Origin: Nocardioidaceae bacterium
GTDB taxonomy: Bacteria; Actinomycetota; Actinomycetes; Propionibacteriales; Nocardioidaceae
Length of the DNA: 57,378 nucleotides
Direction: 5' to 3'
Assembly (NCBI GenBank): GCA_020636935.1
Contig: JACJWW010000013.1
Location: forward strand, 1-57,378
Shown here: positions 25,080-34,519 of the stretch, one piece after another
Position numbering within the stretch: position 1 is the first letter of the stretch
How the letters are laid out: the number at the start of each line of letters is the position of its first letter
Translations under genes and position numbers: made by a program
Notes under the pieces: generated by a model
What the model was told of the DNA's origin: nothing
Databases searched by the model: none
Seen by the model: only the letters and a program-made list of their open reading frames with translations

Positions 25080-26972
25080 GTGGCAACACCAAGTGAAATC
25101 ATGCGGCAGGCCAAGGAAAGCGACGAGGCATCAGAGAAGTCCGGACTGTCCAGCCAGGTGTCACGATTGCTACATAGGCCAGGGCTCATTGCTCTGGCCA
25201 TTGCCTTCCTCATGACCGCGTTCAGGTTCATCCTGTTGGGCAAGTCTTGGTTCTACTTTGACGACTTCGAGTTCCTCCAAGATGCACACAGCGGCGGGAT
25301 TTCCCCAGACACACTGCTCAAGCCAATCGCAGGCCATGTCTTGGTGACCACTAGATTCTTGACCTGGCTGGTTCTGCTTCCAGGCGAACCCAGCTGGCTA
25401 CTGGCGCGGGTAATCTTGGCTGCGCTCTTTGCAGCATCTTGCTGGTCGTTGTGGTGGATGCTTCGGGTTTGCTTCGACAATCCAAGGGTCAGTCTGATCC
25501 CGTTCACCCTGTATGCCACGAGCGCAACAGTGGGAATGTGGGCTGGCTGGTGGGCCTCTGCAATCCAAGAGTTCACTTTGGCAATCGCCTTGTTCAATGC
25601 CATCGGATGGGGCGTGCGCTACTTGCGTACGCCGCGCTTGCAATCACTTGCCGCCACCTATGCATGGTGGCTGTTTGGCATGATCTCCTTCGAGAAGAGC
25701 ATCGTGATCTTGCTCGTCCTGCCGATGATCGCCTTCTCCTATTTCACCTCTGGCGGCCTGATCAGCCGAATAAAACAATTGTGGGGCAAATATCGGACTG
25801 CCTTGATCGCCACTTTTGTGCTCGCTGTCAGCACCAGCGCCCTATACGCTTGGTACGTTCCTGAAGCCAGCCAGACCAAGCTCGAGTTTTCGAGCATTTG
25901 GCCCCTTCTCGATGTCATGTTGGGCAAGACTCTGTGGACCATGCTGGCAGCCGGCCCCTTGCAGTGGTCAAATACGACAGGCGCGGTCACCCCCGACCCA
26001 CCAGCCATCTACTTCAATCTCGTCTTGGTGCTGGTCGCCGGCTGCTTCGTCTATCTCGCCGGGCAGCGACGACGGGTCGGCCGAGGCGTGGCAATGGTGG
26101 CAGTCATCTTCGTCTTCGCCTACGGCCTGCTGCTTGTCACCAGAGCAGTCTCCATGGGGGCAGCATTGGGTTATCTATATCGCTATCAAGGCGAAGTCTT
26201 CTTGGTCGCGGTGATGGCACTCGCCTTGGCCTTGATGCCGCTACGGGGCTCCGTGGAGTCATCTGAACCCAGGATCGAACCGCTGTTTCGGCTGGCGCCC
26301 AGTGAGACCTTCATTGTTGGACTGATCTGCTTGGTCAGTGTGTTCGCCTTGGTTTCGACGATCACCTATTACCAGTCCTGGCAGGTGTTCCCTTCCAGAG
26401 CCGAGTCATACTTGGCCAATCTAGACAAGGGGGCAAGCGCCAACAAGGGCTCCGTGATCGCTGGGGGAAGAGTCCCTGATGACATCCTTTGGGCCATACA
26501 TGGGCCCTACACCAAAGTTGAAAACTTCATCAAACCCTTCGCAATCCCAGCCAAATTCGACCAGCCCACTACCTCACTGCGAATTGTTGATGACAAGGGC
26601 CATCTGCGAGCGGCTATTGTCAGCGCCAGAGGAGAGACCAAGACCGGGCCAAGCAAGGAGTGCGGCTGGATGGTCACGACGTCCAAGTCGGCGAGGCTTC
26701 CGATGACACATGCAATGATCCCATGGGAATGGTGGGCTCGGATGGGCTACATGGCAGGCACCGCTACCCGGATTCAAGTAACGGCTGGCTCCGAACGTTT
26801 CCAAAAGACCTTGCCTGCGGGTGTGGGCGAGCTCTACTTCCCCACTTCGGGAGACTACGACTCACTCAGAGTGGAGGTCCTCACCCCCAAATCGACGATC
26901 TGCCTCGACAAGATCGTGATCGGAGATGCCGTCGACGCGCAGTCTGTCAACGCGTCAGGATCGGCGCCGTGA
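25080..26972 (+). CDS. Polytopic membrane protein, GT-C-like (function unknown)
   Basis: 630 residues with about ten or more membrane helices in the first 430 residues and a 190-residue soluble C-terminal domain. A diacidic FDDFEFLQDA motif follows the first helix, the position of the catalytic acidic residue of GT-C glycosyltransferases that use polyprenyl-linked sugars. I do not recognise the family further. The acyltransferase start overlaps its stop (GTGA), so the two are coupled. It probably acts on an envelope glycan, but that is inference from neighbours. I see no mycobacterial counterpart in the matching cluster. Confidence 0.65.
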   Translation: MATPSEIMRQAKESDEASEKSGLSSQVSRLLHRPGLIALAIAFLMTAFRFILLGKSWFYFDDFEFLQDAHSGGISPDTLLKPIAGHVLVTTRFLTWLVLLPGEPSWLLARVILAALFAASCWSLWWMLRVCFDNPRVSLIPFTLYATSATVGMWAGWWASAIQEFTLAIALFNAIGWGVRYLRTPRLQSLAATYAWWLFGMISFEKSIVILLVLPMIAFSYFTSGGLISRIKQLWGKYRTALIATFVLAVSTSALYAWYVPEASQTKLEFSSIWPLLDVMLGKTLWTMLAAGPLQWSNTTGAVTPDPPAIYFNLVLVLVAGCFVYLAGQRRRVGRGVAMVAVIFVFAYGLLLVTRAVSMGAALGYLYRYQGEVFLVAVMALALALMPLRGSVESSEPRIEPLFRLAPSETFIVGLICLVSVFALVSTITYYQSWQVFPSRAESYLANLDKGASANKGSVIAGGRVPDDILWAIHGPYTKVENFIKPFAIPAKFDQPTTSLRIVDDKGHLRAAIVSARGETKTGPSKECGWMVTTSKSARLPMTHAMIPWEWWARMGYMAGTATRIQVTAGSERFQKTLPAGVGELYFPTSGDYDSLRVEVLTPKSTICLDKIVIGDAVDAQSVNASGSAP

Positions 26973-28237
26973 ACTCCGCCGAGTCAAAGCCCCGTGCGCG
27001 AGTGGCTGAAGCAGCCCCCCACTCCGGGAGCTATTTCCCTGCGCTTGACAGCATTCGAGCCATTGGAGCCATCGCTGTCGTGGCCACCCACACGTCATTC
27101 TCGTCTGGGGCCTACGTGCGTCACGGCTTTTGGGGCCCTTTCCTGGCACATCTGGACATCGGAGTGGCGATCTTCTTCGTGCTCTCAGGGTTCTTGCTTT
27201 CTCGCCAGTGGCTGATCCGACGATTCAAAGATCGACCCCTCCCTGAGTCTCGCGACTATTTCTGGAAGCGATTCCTGCGGATCTATCCGGTGTATCTGGT
27301 TGGGATTGTGCCAGCACTGCTGTGGGTGCAACAAGAGCCTGAATTCGGGCCGATCCGCTGGATCACGAATCTCCTGATGCTCGACCTGTATCTCTATCCC
27401 AGCATGCCCCATGGCATGACCCAGATGTGGAGCCTGGCCACCGAGGTGGCCTTCTACATCCTCTTGCCGATCTTGATCTGGGTCATGGTTGGCCGCACCA
27501 AGAGCACTCGTGACGGGTCGGCCACGACCGGAGGATCTGCAGTCAACGGTCTTCGAATGGGGTGCGTGATCGCGTCACTATTCGTCATAAACATCGGCTG
27601 GTTCCTAGTGATCCCTCACCTAAATGTCGGTCCCGGAACTCCCGCGCTCCCCCAGTGGCTTCCTGGCTCAATAGATTGGTTTGCAGTTGGCATCCTGTTT
27701 GCTTGGGCCGAACTCCACATTCGGGTGACGAAGTCCCAGCTGCCGAGGCCCGTCCAGTGGCTTCAGGCATTGGGATCAACGCCATGGAGTTGCTATGCCA
27801 TGGCTGTCGCACTGCTTCTGATCGCCAGTACGCCGCTGACGGGGCCTATCTACTTCGATCTCCCCACGAGCGGAGAACAAATCACCAAGAACCTGTTTTA
27901 TGCCCTGATCGGTGGCTTGATCGTGCTGCCTGGGGTTTTCGCGCCCACCCATGGCACATTCCACTCGATCATGACCGGGCGCATACCTCGACATTTGGGC
28001 TTGATCTCATACGGGATCTTCTGCATCCACCTACCAATCTTGAGCTTCGTCTACTGGGCCACGCCCTTGACCATGTTCGCAGGCCGAGGCTGGTTGGTTT
28101 TTGCTTTGACCTTGGGGTTGAGCGTGATCGCTGCCGAGTTGATCCACCGTCTCGTTGAGGTGCCCAGTTATCGACTTCGGGGCCTGGTCGCAAAGAAGGC
28201 TGGAGCAGATCGCGACTCAGACAGCGTTTCCTTGTGA
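26969..28237 (+). CDS. Acyltransferase family 3 membrane protein
   Basis: 422-residue membrane O-acyltransferase. The family start is ALDSIRAIGAIAVVATHTSF with the conserved His, followed by DIGVAIFFVLSGFLLSRQW and YFWKRFLRIYPVYLV; about ten helices follow. Such proteins add acyl groups to sugars of the envelope. GTG 26969 is chosen because it overlaps the upstream stop by 4 nt and immediately precedes the conserved domain; the upstream in-frame extension (from 26660) has antisense-like composition. It resembles Rv0228 in the mycobacterial cluster. It overlaps aftD, convergently, by 21 nt. Confidence 0.88.
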   Translation: MNSAESKPRARVAEAAPHSGSYFPALDSIRAIGAIAVVATHTSFSSGAYVRHGFWGPFLAHLDIGVAIFFVLSGFLLSRQWLIRRFKDRPLPESRDYFWKRFLRIYPVYLVGIVPALLWVQQEPEFGPIRWITNLLMLDLYLYPSMPHGMTQMWSLATEVAFYILLPILIWVMVGRTKSTRDGSATTGGSAVNGLRMGCVIASLFVINIGWFLVIPHLNVGPGTPALPQWLPGSIDWFAVGILFAWAELHIRVTKSQLPRPVQWLQALGSTPWSCYAMAVALLLIASTPLTGPIYFDLPTSGEQITKNLFYALIGGLIVLPGVFAPTHGTFHSIMTGRIPRHLGLISYGIFCIHLPILSFVYWATPLTMFAGRGWLVFALTLGLSVIAAELIHRLVEVPSYRLRGLVAKKAGADRDSDSVSL

Positions 28238-31200
28238 CGGTCGTTGCGGAATGACAACCGCTGCCATCACTGCACCCAACGCAACCATGACCAAGAATGC
28301 AGGCAGTAGTTTGTCGCCGAACCATCCCTCTGCGCTGCCCCATGGCATCAAGGCATAACCAAGGGCTGCGACAAACACCGGCAACGCGGCGACCCACGGC
28401 ACCAGCGCGGACGGCATGATCCTGGCGGCGCCTCGATAGATCATCACCCCAACTCCTGCCGCCGCAATCCCGATCCAACCACCCACAAGCCCCACAGCAA
28501 GCACTGCCAAGATGCCGTCGAGCATTCGTCTCCCAACCGCCGCAGGAACAGGCGGTAGTTTGGCATCAGGGCGGCGGCGAATCTGGAGCAGAATCACCAC
28601 CACAAGGGCGCCAAACGCGAACGCTCCGCTGGCCAATCCCCAGCGATAGCTCGAGTCCGGCACGAATGACACAGCTACAGGACTACCGTTTTGCACCCGC
28701 CACGCCTGCTGCCAGCCATCAGCAACCACCGACTCCAACTCTTGATCACCCTGCTTTGCCTGCCAGCCCGGATTCGCGTTGGCCCGGTGTACGACCATTC
28801 CTTCAGTAGTCGTTGGGTGCATGCGGAATGATTGCCCTGAATGGCCAACACTTCCGGAGATCTCTTGCACGGCTTGGGCCGACCAATCCGACTGGCGTAG
28901 CAAGAGCGAACTCACCGCGACCTCCGGCGTCGACACTGATGTGACTGTGGTGGTTCCGCTGGCGACAGTCAGATTGGAGGCACCACACAAACGCAATGGG
29001 GTTTGCTTGAGCGCAAACAGATCTGCATCGGAGGCCATCAGCGCCGTATCAACTTCTTGATCACCGAGTTTCAGGCTTGGACCCGATCCACATCCGTAAT
29101 CAACTACGGCCTGGGAAGGCGTAGCGGGCAAACCAGGAAGGCCCGTGAGGTTGAGCTCACCAATGCCGATCCCGAGTCCACGTTGATGCAAGTCGAAGTC
29201 CAAACCAAAGGCTCGCTCTCGCGAAGAGAGTCTCATCACCAATTGGTTTGTCCTGATCGGCGCAAATGAAGCGGCTCCATCAGTCAGCTCTACTTCGCGA
29301 TTGCCACCAGGCCAACTCAGGGTCACAGCGTCAGGCATCCGGGCCGCCGCTCCGTCTTGAAGGGACAGCTTGATTCCTGTGATCAAGCGCTTGCCCAACC
29401 AACTGATGATGAATGTCGGACGCTTGGTAGTTGGAGCAGCGATCCATGTTGTGCCTGGGTCACCATCGATGGCCGCCAAGGCTGAGCCTCTGGGATCAGT
29501 CACCATGGTGGAGTCGGCCAGCACGGAGATGAGCCGATCCTTCTGGATAAGTGCATCCAGTGCAGGCCCGCCCCTGGGCTGACCCGCTATCTCCAAGTCA
29601 TAGTCCGCTCCTTGCCCAATGGAGAACTCACGTGCGAAGCCAAAGTCCTCCTCTCCCGATGTTGACGGCCGGTGAAGGCATCTGGTCGCCAAGTCAACTG
29701 AGGCGCAGACAGGCGTGCGGTCAAGCGCGGCCTCAAACGAGATCGCAGCTGGAGCACCCCAACCAGAAGGCAGCGCAGGCAATGTCAGGACTCGTTGGAA
29801 AGTCATACCTGGCACAGCAACCTCGGCCAAGGACATGGGCAGGCCATTGTTGCTCTCACCACGGATCTTCACCCACGATGTCTTGGCTCCATCCAAGCTC
29901 ACTGTCATGGGGACCCCAGCTCGCAACTTCACCTGCTTGGTCAGTTGCCCTTGTGTTTGCACGCTAACCAGTTGTGGGTCCGGCGAGTCTTCAGGAGTGG
30001 TCAAGGTGACCTCGTGAAGTTCGAGTGGCTCTTCCAAGCCAATCCGTAGCCATGGTTCAGAGTCGAGGACCACGCTCTCCCAAGACGTGCTCAGGTTTCC
30101 GTCCAAGGCAGCTGAAGGACCTCTACCCAGGTCAGACCCCGAATCACTCATCGACGAGGAGACGGTCAGTGAGGCAACGCCTTCATATCTTGCTCTGGTC
30201 TGCCATTGCGTGGCAGAAGCCGAAAGATAGTCGCGAGGATCAGCAAATCGCTTCGCCTCCCCAGGCGCTAGGACATAGGAATAGGCATCGTTCAGGCTAC
30301 CGATCTCACGGACTCGTGCCCTCTGTGAATCGGTCAGGATGACGGAACCAGGACTTTGCGATGACCTGGGCAGGTCATGAGCCAAGATTGTGGGCTGGTC
30401 CTGCAACACGCCACGGTCCGCCAAGGCCAACAGACTCTCCACCCCGCCCGCCACGACCGGCGCTGAGTCAGATTGGACAAACTGCCCACCTCCCCCTTGG
30501 ACCTCGTAAATCTCCAAGGCTGAGTAGATGGACTGCCATCCTTGGTTGATCACCACACGATTGCCATTGGAGTCCAAGAAGGGTTCTCCACCCACGCCGG
30601 GACCAAAAGTCTTCACCTTGGTAATCCCGGGTGATTGAGCCAATGCCTGATGGGTCAAGATCGGATCGACGAGGCCAGGAGCACGCTGGAGATCATTCCT
30701 CAGCAGGATGAACCTGATCCCTGCTCTACGCAGATAGTCAGCCATGCCTGCAGAGCCACGCCCTTGAACAAAGCGCTCCTGGACTTCGTTGAGCATCCGG
30801 ATGTTGTCAGGTGGGGCCAGAGGGATTGAATTGCGTACAGCCCATGGCGCTGAGGAAACGAACTGCACCGGCTCATCTCTTGGGTTGCCCCACATGTAGG
30901 TGGCAAAGCTGGATCCCGGCGCCAACAGGGTCGTTCCCGTTGGGTCCTGCTTCTGCAACCACGCAGTGGCCTCACGCCAATAGCCGGGCACCTCAGTGAC
31001 TTCGCCTGCCGGGGTGATCCGCATCATGAAGGCCGGTGCCGCAGCCCCAACCGCAGTAATCCCGATCAGGATCGGAATGGCATATGCGGCGCCAACCCTA
31101 GTTGCCCGGCGCCAACGGGCACCGTCTGCAAGACGGCCTAGGGAAGCCTCTCCGATCACCAACGACTGCTCGAATACCCAAGCCAGTGAGATCACCATGG

Positions 31201-32341
31201 GCAGCCGGACAATCGGGTCGAACTTGTGCACATTGCGCAGGGCCGACAAAGCCCCATCGAGCATGTGGTTCAGGTCACTGGCAAACCAGCCCTGCAGTGC
31301 ACCAAGGTGAGAGCTTGAGAGCAAGACCAAGCCTGACAACAAGGAGGCCAGCAAGAAGCGGCGTTCAGGCATCCGTGGCATGAGTAGGCCGAGTACGGCG
31401 AACATCAAGATCACGCCGCTGTTCAGGGGGGCATAGAAGGCCGTGATCAGGTCATTGCCACCACGAGCGAGCGAGTCAATGTATGGGACCCAATTGGAAG
31501 TGCCTCGCAGCGAGTCGAAGATCCCGGTGGACAAGGTGGTGACCCGAGCAGTCTCAATGTAATCGAGGAATGGCGGGCTGTAGCGGCCCAAGATGAACAA
31601 AGGCACCAACCACCACAACGTGGCCAGCGCGGTAAACACCGGCCACCAAATCATCATGATGCGCCGACGCTTACCGCGTGTTCGCGTGAGCAGCCACAAC
31701 ACACCCATCGGCAAGACCGCAGAGGCGGCTGCCGCGTTGACCCCTCCGATCATCCCGATCGCGAGCGCCGAAAGGGCAGCAGCCTGACGCGGCGAACCAC
31801 GTCTGCTTCCAACGATCAGAGGGAGGAGTACCCAAGGGGCCAAGGCCATCGGCCAAACTTCAATTGAATGCGGCCCCAAGTCGGTGATCATCCGCGGGGA
31901 CAGCGCATAGGTAAAGCCTGCCAGGATCACCGCGGCATCGCGACGGATGCCGAGCGCCCGAGCCACCAGCGCGGCTCCCAGGAAGGCAACCACCATCACC
32001 AGGGCCAACCAAGCCCGCTGGATCACCCAGCCAGGCAGCCCGATCTCGTGCCCCAGCAGGAAAAGGGGACCCATCGGCCAAAAGTAGCCATAGGCCTGAT
32101 TTTGTATCTGCCCGAAGGCAGCCGTTGGATCCCAAAGATGCAGCGCTTGGCCCAAGAAACCGGCAGGATCGATCGCCAGATCGAACTTGGTGTCTGCCAC
32201 GAGTTTGCCGGGGCTCTGCACGAAGGCAACAGCCACCATGAAGACGCAGCCAGTGATCAGCCTGATCGCACTTTTCGATCTGCCACTGGCCGTGGCCGGT
32301 GCGGCGTTCACAGCTTCCGGAGCACGATCACCAGATTCCAT
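28217..32341 (-). CDS. aftD: AftD-like alpha-(1->3)-arabinofuranosyltransferase (DUF3367)
   Basis: 1374 residues, close to the roughly 1400 of mycobacterial AftD. The N-terminal GT-C membrane domain opens with a helix and the acidic first loop DTKFDLAIDPAGFLGQALHL, followed by about ten helices. Two carbohydrate-binding (F5/8 C-like) modules are suggested by AALDGNLSTSWESVV and AAIDGDPGTTWIAAP, and the C-terminus returns to the membrane through several helices. AftD adds arabinofuranose branches to arabinan of the cell wall from decaprenyl-phosphoarabinose. ATG 32341 is set by GGGAGG 7 nt upstream and overlaps the methyltransferase 3' end by 34 nt. Confidence 0.88.
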   Translation of the reverse strand: MESGDRAPEAVNAAPATASGRSKSAIRLITGCVFMVAVAFVQSPGKLVADTKFDLAIDPAGFLGQALHLWDPTAAFGQIQNQAYGYFWPMGPLFLLGHEIGLPGWVIQRAWLALVMVVAFLGAALVARALGIRRDAAVILAGFTYALSPRMITDLGPHSIEVWPMALAPWVLLPLIVGSRRGSPRQAAALSALAIGMIGGVNAAAASAVLPMGVLWLLTRTRGKRRRIMMIWWPVFTALATLWWLVPLFILGRYSPPFLDYIETARVTTLSTGIFDSLRGTSNWVPYIDSLARGGNDLITAFYAPLNSGVILMFAVLGLLMPRMPERRFLLASLLSGLVLLSSSHLGALQGWFASDLNHMLDGALSALRNVHKFDPIVRLPMVISLAWVFEQSLVIGEASLGRLADGARWRRATRVGAAYAIPILIGITAVGAAAPAFMMRITPAGEVTEVPGYWREATAWLQKQDPTGTTLLAPGSSFATYMWGNPRDEPVQFVSSAPWAVRNSIPLAPPDNIRMLNEVQERFVQGRGSAGMADYLRRAGIRFILLRNDLQRAPGLVDPILTHQALAQSPGITKVKTFGPGVGGEPFLDSNGNRVVINQGWQSIYSALEIYEVQGGGGQFVQSDSAPVVAGGVESLLALADRGVLQDQPTILAHDLPRSSQSPGSVILTDSQRARVREIGSLNDAYSYVLAPGEAKRFADPRDYLSASATQWQTRARYEGVASLTVSSSMSDSGSDLGRGPSAALDGNLSTSWESVVLDSEPWLRIGLEEPLELHEVTLTTPEDSPDPQLVSVQTQGQLTKQVKLRAGVPMTVSLDGAKTSWVKIRGESNNGLPMSLAEVAVPGMTFQRVLTLPALPSGWGAPAAISFEAALDRTPVCASVDLATRCLHRPSTSGEEDFGFAREFSIGQGADYDLEIAGQPRGGPALDALIQKDRLISVLADSTMVTDPRGSALAAIDGDPGTTWIAAPTTKRPTFIISWLGKRLITGIKLSLQDGAAARMPDAVTLSWPGGNREVELTDGAASFAPIRTNQLVMRLSSRERAFGLDFDLHQRGLGIGIGELNLTGLPGLPATPSQAVVDYGCGSGPSLKLGDQEVDTALMASDADLFALKQTPLRLCGASNLTVASGTTTVTSVSTPEVAVSSLLLRQSDWSAQAVQEISGSVGHSGQSFRMHPTTTEGMVVHRANANPGWQAKQGDQELESVVADGWQQAWRVQNGSPVAVSFVPDSSYRWGLASGAFAFGALVVVILLQIRRRPDAKLPPVPAAVGRRMLDGILAVLAVGLVGGWIGIAAAGVGVMIYRGAARIMPSALVPWVAALPVFVAALGYALMPWGSAEGWFGDKLLPAFLVMVALGAVMAAVVIPQRPSQGNAV

Positions 32342-33054
32342 GTGACCACCTCCCTGACTCCAGCGATCCGCAGCAAGCCATAGCTCCAAGCCGGGTTGTA
32401 ACGTGGGATGATCGCCAAGACTTCGGCTTGTGATTGGACCGCTGCCCAGCGAAGACCCTGCTTGGCAGTCACCTTGAACAGCGACTCTCCCCATTTGTTC
32501 TTCGGCTCGTGGCCGTGCTTGGCGTGATATCGCTTGCGGGCAAAGGCCCCACCGAAGTAGTGCCAGGGGGCCGTCTCATGCCCGCCCCAAGGCCCATACC
32601 AGAGTGTGTAGCTCAAATACGTGATCCCACCTGACCGAGTGACGCGCACCATCTCATTCGCCATCCGCCAGGGGTCTGGCACATGCTCAAGGACGTTTGA
32701 TGAATACACCAGATCAAAACTGCCATCTGTGAAGGGCAATTCCATGCCGCTGCCGATGACGGTGCCAGGCCCGATCTCGCCCAACCCCGCAAGCTCACCG
32801 ACATCGGCATCTAGTGCGAAGTACTCCGCACCAGAACGGGTAAAGGCATCTCGGAAATAGCCTGGACCGCCACCAACATCGAGCATCCTGATTCCGTCAA
32901 GATCCAGATAACCGCCCAGTTGGCCGACGGCATCATTGGCTAGTGCCGAGTAGAAGCGGGCAGGGTCTGGCTGTTCATAACGGAAGTCATTGAACAACCG
33001 CACGGAGCGTCGCAGAGTGGGGGCCCAGGTTGGGCTTGGAGCGACGGGCGGCAC
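32308..33054 (-). CDS. Class I SAM methyltransferase (Rv0224c-like)
   Basis: 248-residue methyltransferase with motif I MLDVGGGPGYFRDAF (near residues 56-70), the acidic ALDADVGE loop, SFDLVYSSNVLEHVPDPW and a conserved YGPWGGHETAPWHYFGG segment. Its place upstream of aftD and back to back with a GT4 glycosyltransferase matches the mycobacterial Rv0224c/Rv0225 arrangement. The substrate is unknown but is expected to be an envelope glycan or lipid. GTG 33054 lies 8 nt after a TATCCT box. Confidence 0.85.
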   Translation of the reverse strand: MPPVAPSPTWAPTLRRSVRLFNDFRYEQPDPARFYSALANDAVGQLGGYLDLDGIRMLDVGGGPGYFRDAFTRSGAEYFALDADVGELAGLGEIGPGTVIGSGMELPFTDGSFDLVYSSNVLEHVPDPWRMANEMVRVTRSGGITYLSYTLWYGPWGGHETAPWHYFGGAFARKRYHAKHGHEPKNKWGESLFKVTAKQGLRWAAVQSQAEVLAIIPRYNPAWSYGLLRIAGVREVVTWNLVIVLRKL

Positions 33055-33062
33055 GGTCAGGA

Positions 33063-33068
33063 AGGATA
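33063..33068 (-). promoter_or_regulatory. -10 box of the methyltransferase-aftD transcript
   Basis: TATCCT on the minus strand, 8 nt before GTG 33054. It lies back to back with the GT4 promoter in a 60-bp divergent gap. Confidence 0.35.
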
Positions 33069-33101
33069 CCCGAGGGTGGCTGGGTTTTGACCCATGCCGG
33101 G

Positions 33102-33107
33102 TAGCCT
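33102..33107 (+). promoter_or_regulatory. Leaderless -10 box of the GT4 glycosyltransferase
   Basis: TAGCCT, 7 nt before ATG 33115. It favours that start over the ATG at 33094, which lies upstream of the box. Confidence 0.4.
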
Positions 33108-33114
33108 CTGTGCG

Positions 33115-34266
33115 ATGGAATCAGCAAGTGGGACCTTCAGAGCCGGAAAACAACATTCTGGCTCGCCACTTCAAGACAAGCACGTGGTCTTCTTCAGTTG
33201 GCGCGACACCTTCAATCCGGAAGGGGGCGGAGCAGAACGCTACCTTGAGAAGATGGCTCTTGGCCTGGTTGAGCGAGGTGCCCGGGTCACCATCTTCACA
33301 GCCTCTTACGACGGGGCGCCAGCAGATGAGGTCAGAGATGACATCAGGTACGTACGTCGCGGCTCGAAACTGAGCGTCTATCTGCGAGGCCTACTGTGCT
33401 TGGCCTTGCGCACCTTTGGCCACTTCGACGTGATTGTCGACGTCCAGAACGGGTTGCCCTTCTTCACCCGACTACTCAGCCGCAAACCTGTCGTGGTCCT
33501 TGTCCACCACGTGCACAAGGAACAGTGGCCGGTGGTGTACCCCGGGCTCACCGGAAAGGTCGGTTGGTGGATTGAGAGCAGATTGGCCCCCCTTCTCTAT
33601 CGCCGGTGTCACTACATCGCGGTGTCTGAGGCCACCCGTGCGGAGTTGACGATGCTGGGAGTTGCTGGCGACCGGATCAGCGTCGTGCGCAATGGCACCG
33701 ACCCAGTCTTTCCTTCCGACGATCAGAAGACCAGCCATCCTTCTCTGTGCGTGGTCGGAAGACTCGTGCCGCACAAGCAGGTGGAGCATGCAATCGATAC
33801 TGCCGTGAGCTTGTCTGGCATTCACCCAGGGTTGACCCTGCACGTGGTCGGTGATGGCTGGTGGGCCCCGCAACTACATCACTACGCGGCTGCGCGTCGG
33901 GCCACAGAGATCGTTAGCTTCGAAGGACATGTGTCCGAAGAGCGCAAACAGCAGATCTACGCAGAATCCTGGTTGATGCTGCTGCCCTCGTTGAAAGAAG
34001 GATGGGGCTTGGTGGTCGGGGAGGCGGGAGCTCACGGCACGCCAACGATCGCCTACAGGTCGGCTGGCGGAACGCGTGAGTCGATCAAAGACCAAGAATC
34101 CGGCATCTTGGTGGACAGCTCAGTCGAAATGACCAATGAAGTGGACAAACTAATCATTGATGTCGAACGCCGCCACAAATTAGCGGCCGGAGCTCGGGCG
34201 ATGGCTGAGCAACACTCTTGGCAAGTGGCCCAAGAAGATTTTGCAAAGACGATTCAGGAGTACTGA
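33115..34266 (+). CDS. GT4-family glycosyltransferase (Rv0225-like)
   Basis: 383-residue retaining glycosyltransferase of the GT-B fold. The N-terminal FNPEGGGAERYLEKMALGL carries the donor-side Gly loop; the C-terminal half has VVGRLVPHKQVEHAIDTAV, GHVSEERKQQIYAESWLML and the E-x7-E motif in PSLKEGWGLVVGEAGAHG, ending PTIAYRSAGGTRES. The ATG at 33094 would add seven residues. The divergent pairing with a methyltransferase is conserved in mycobacteria. It likely builds a cell-envelope glycan precursor on the cytoplasmic face. Confidence 0.88.
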   Translation: MESASGTFRAGKQHSGSPLQDKHVVFFSWRDTFNPEGGGAERYLEKMALGLVERGARVTIFTASYDGAPADEVRDDIRYVRRGSKLSVYLRGLLCLALRTFGHFDVIVDVQNGLPFFTRLLSRKPVVVLVHHVHKEQWPVVYPGLTGKVGWWIESRLAPLLYRRCHYIAVSEATRAELTMLGVAGDRISVVRNGTDPVFPSDDQKTSHPSLCVVGRLVPHKQVEHAIDTAVSLSGIHPGLTLHVVGDGWWAPQLHHYAAARRATEIVSFEGHVSEERKQQIYAESWLMLLPSLKEGWGLVVGEAGAHGTPTIAYRSAGGTRESIKDQESGILVDSSVEMTNEVDKLIIDVERRHKLAAGARAMAEQHSWQVAQEDFAKTIQEY

Positions 34267-34290
34267 ATCAGGCTCTAGGTGATGAGCCGC

Positions 34291-34464
34291 TCAGAACTTC
34301 GAATTGGTGCCATAATCGCCGACCTTCTGGCTCACTGAGCCAATCGGCGAGTTGCCCGCAGAAACTTGGGATTGGACGACGCCGATGATCGTGGCCGCGC
34401 TGACTCCCGCTGCAAGAAGTGCCGCGATGAGTGGTGCCAAGAAACCGCCGAGTGCTGTTTCCAC
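34291..34464 (-). CDS. DUF2613-like membrane microprotein
   Basis: 57 residues read from GTG 34464, with AGAAGGGA 6 nt upstream. One N-terminal membrane helix (APLIAALLAAGVSAATIIGV) is followed by a short extracytoplasmic tail ending KVGDYGTNSKF. The layout and the terminal (D/E)YG motif resemble the DUF2613 family, which includes Rv0236A beside aftD in M. tuberculosis. It lies 55 nt after the end of the GT-C-like gene on the same strand. Function unknown; perhaps a membrane partner of the arabinan machinery, which is inference. Confidence 0.65.
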   Translation of the reverse strand: METALGGFLAPLIAALLAAGVSAATIIGVVQSQVSAGNSPIGSVSQKVGDYGTNSKF

Positions 34465-34519
34465 GATGAATCCCTTCTATGGCTTGGGGAAATCATAGCA
34501 ACACCTTGGACGAATCAAC

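Noticed and set aside
26660..26968. Longer N-terminus for the acyltransferase
   Set aside because: It overlaps the end of the upstream membrane-protein gene in another frame and has shadow composition.
32342..32494. Longer N-terminus for AftD
   Set aside because: It lies antisense-like within methyltransferase codons on the same strand, lacks family similarity, and ATG 32341 has a strong ribosome binding site.
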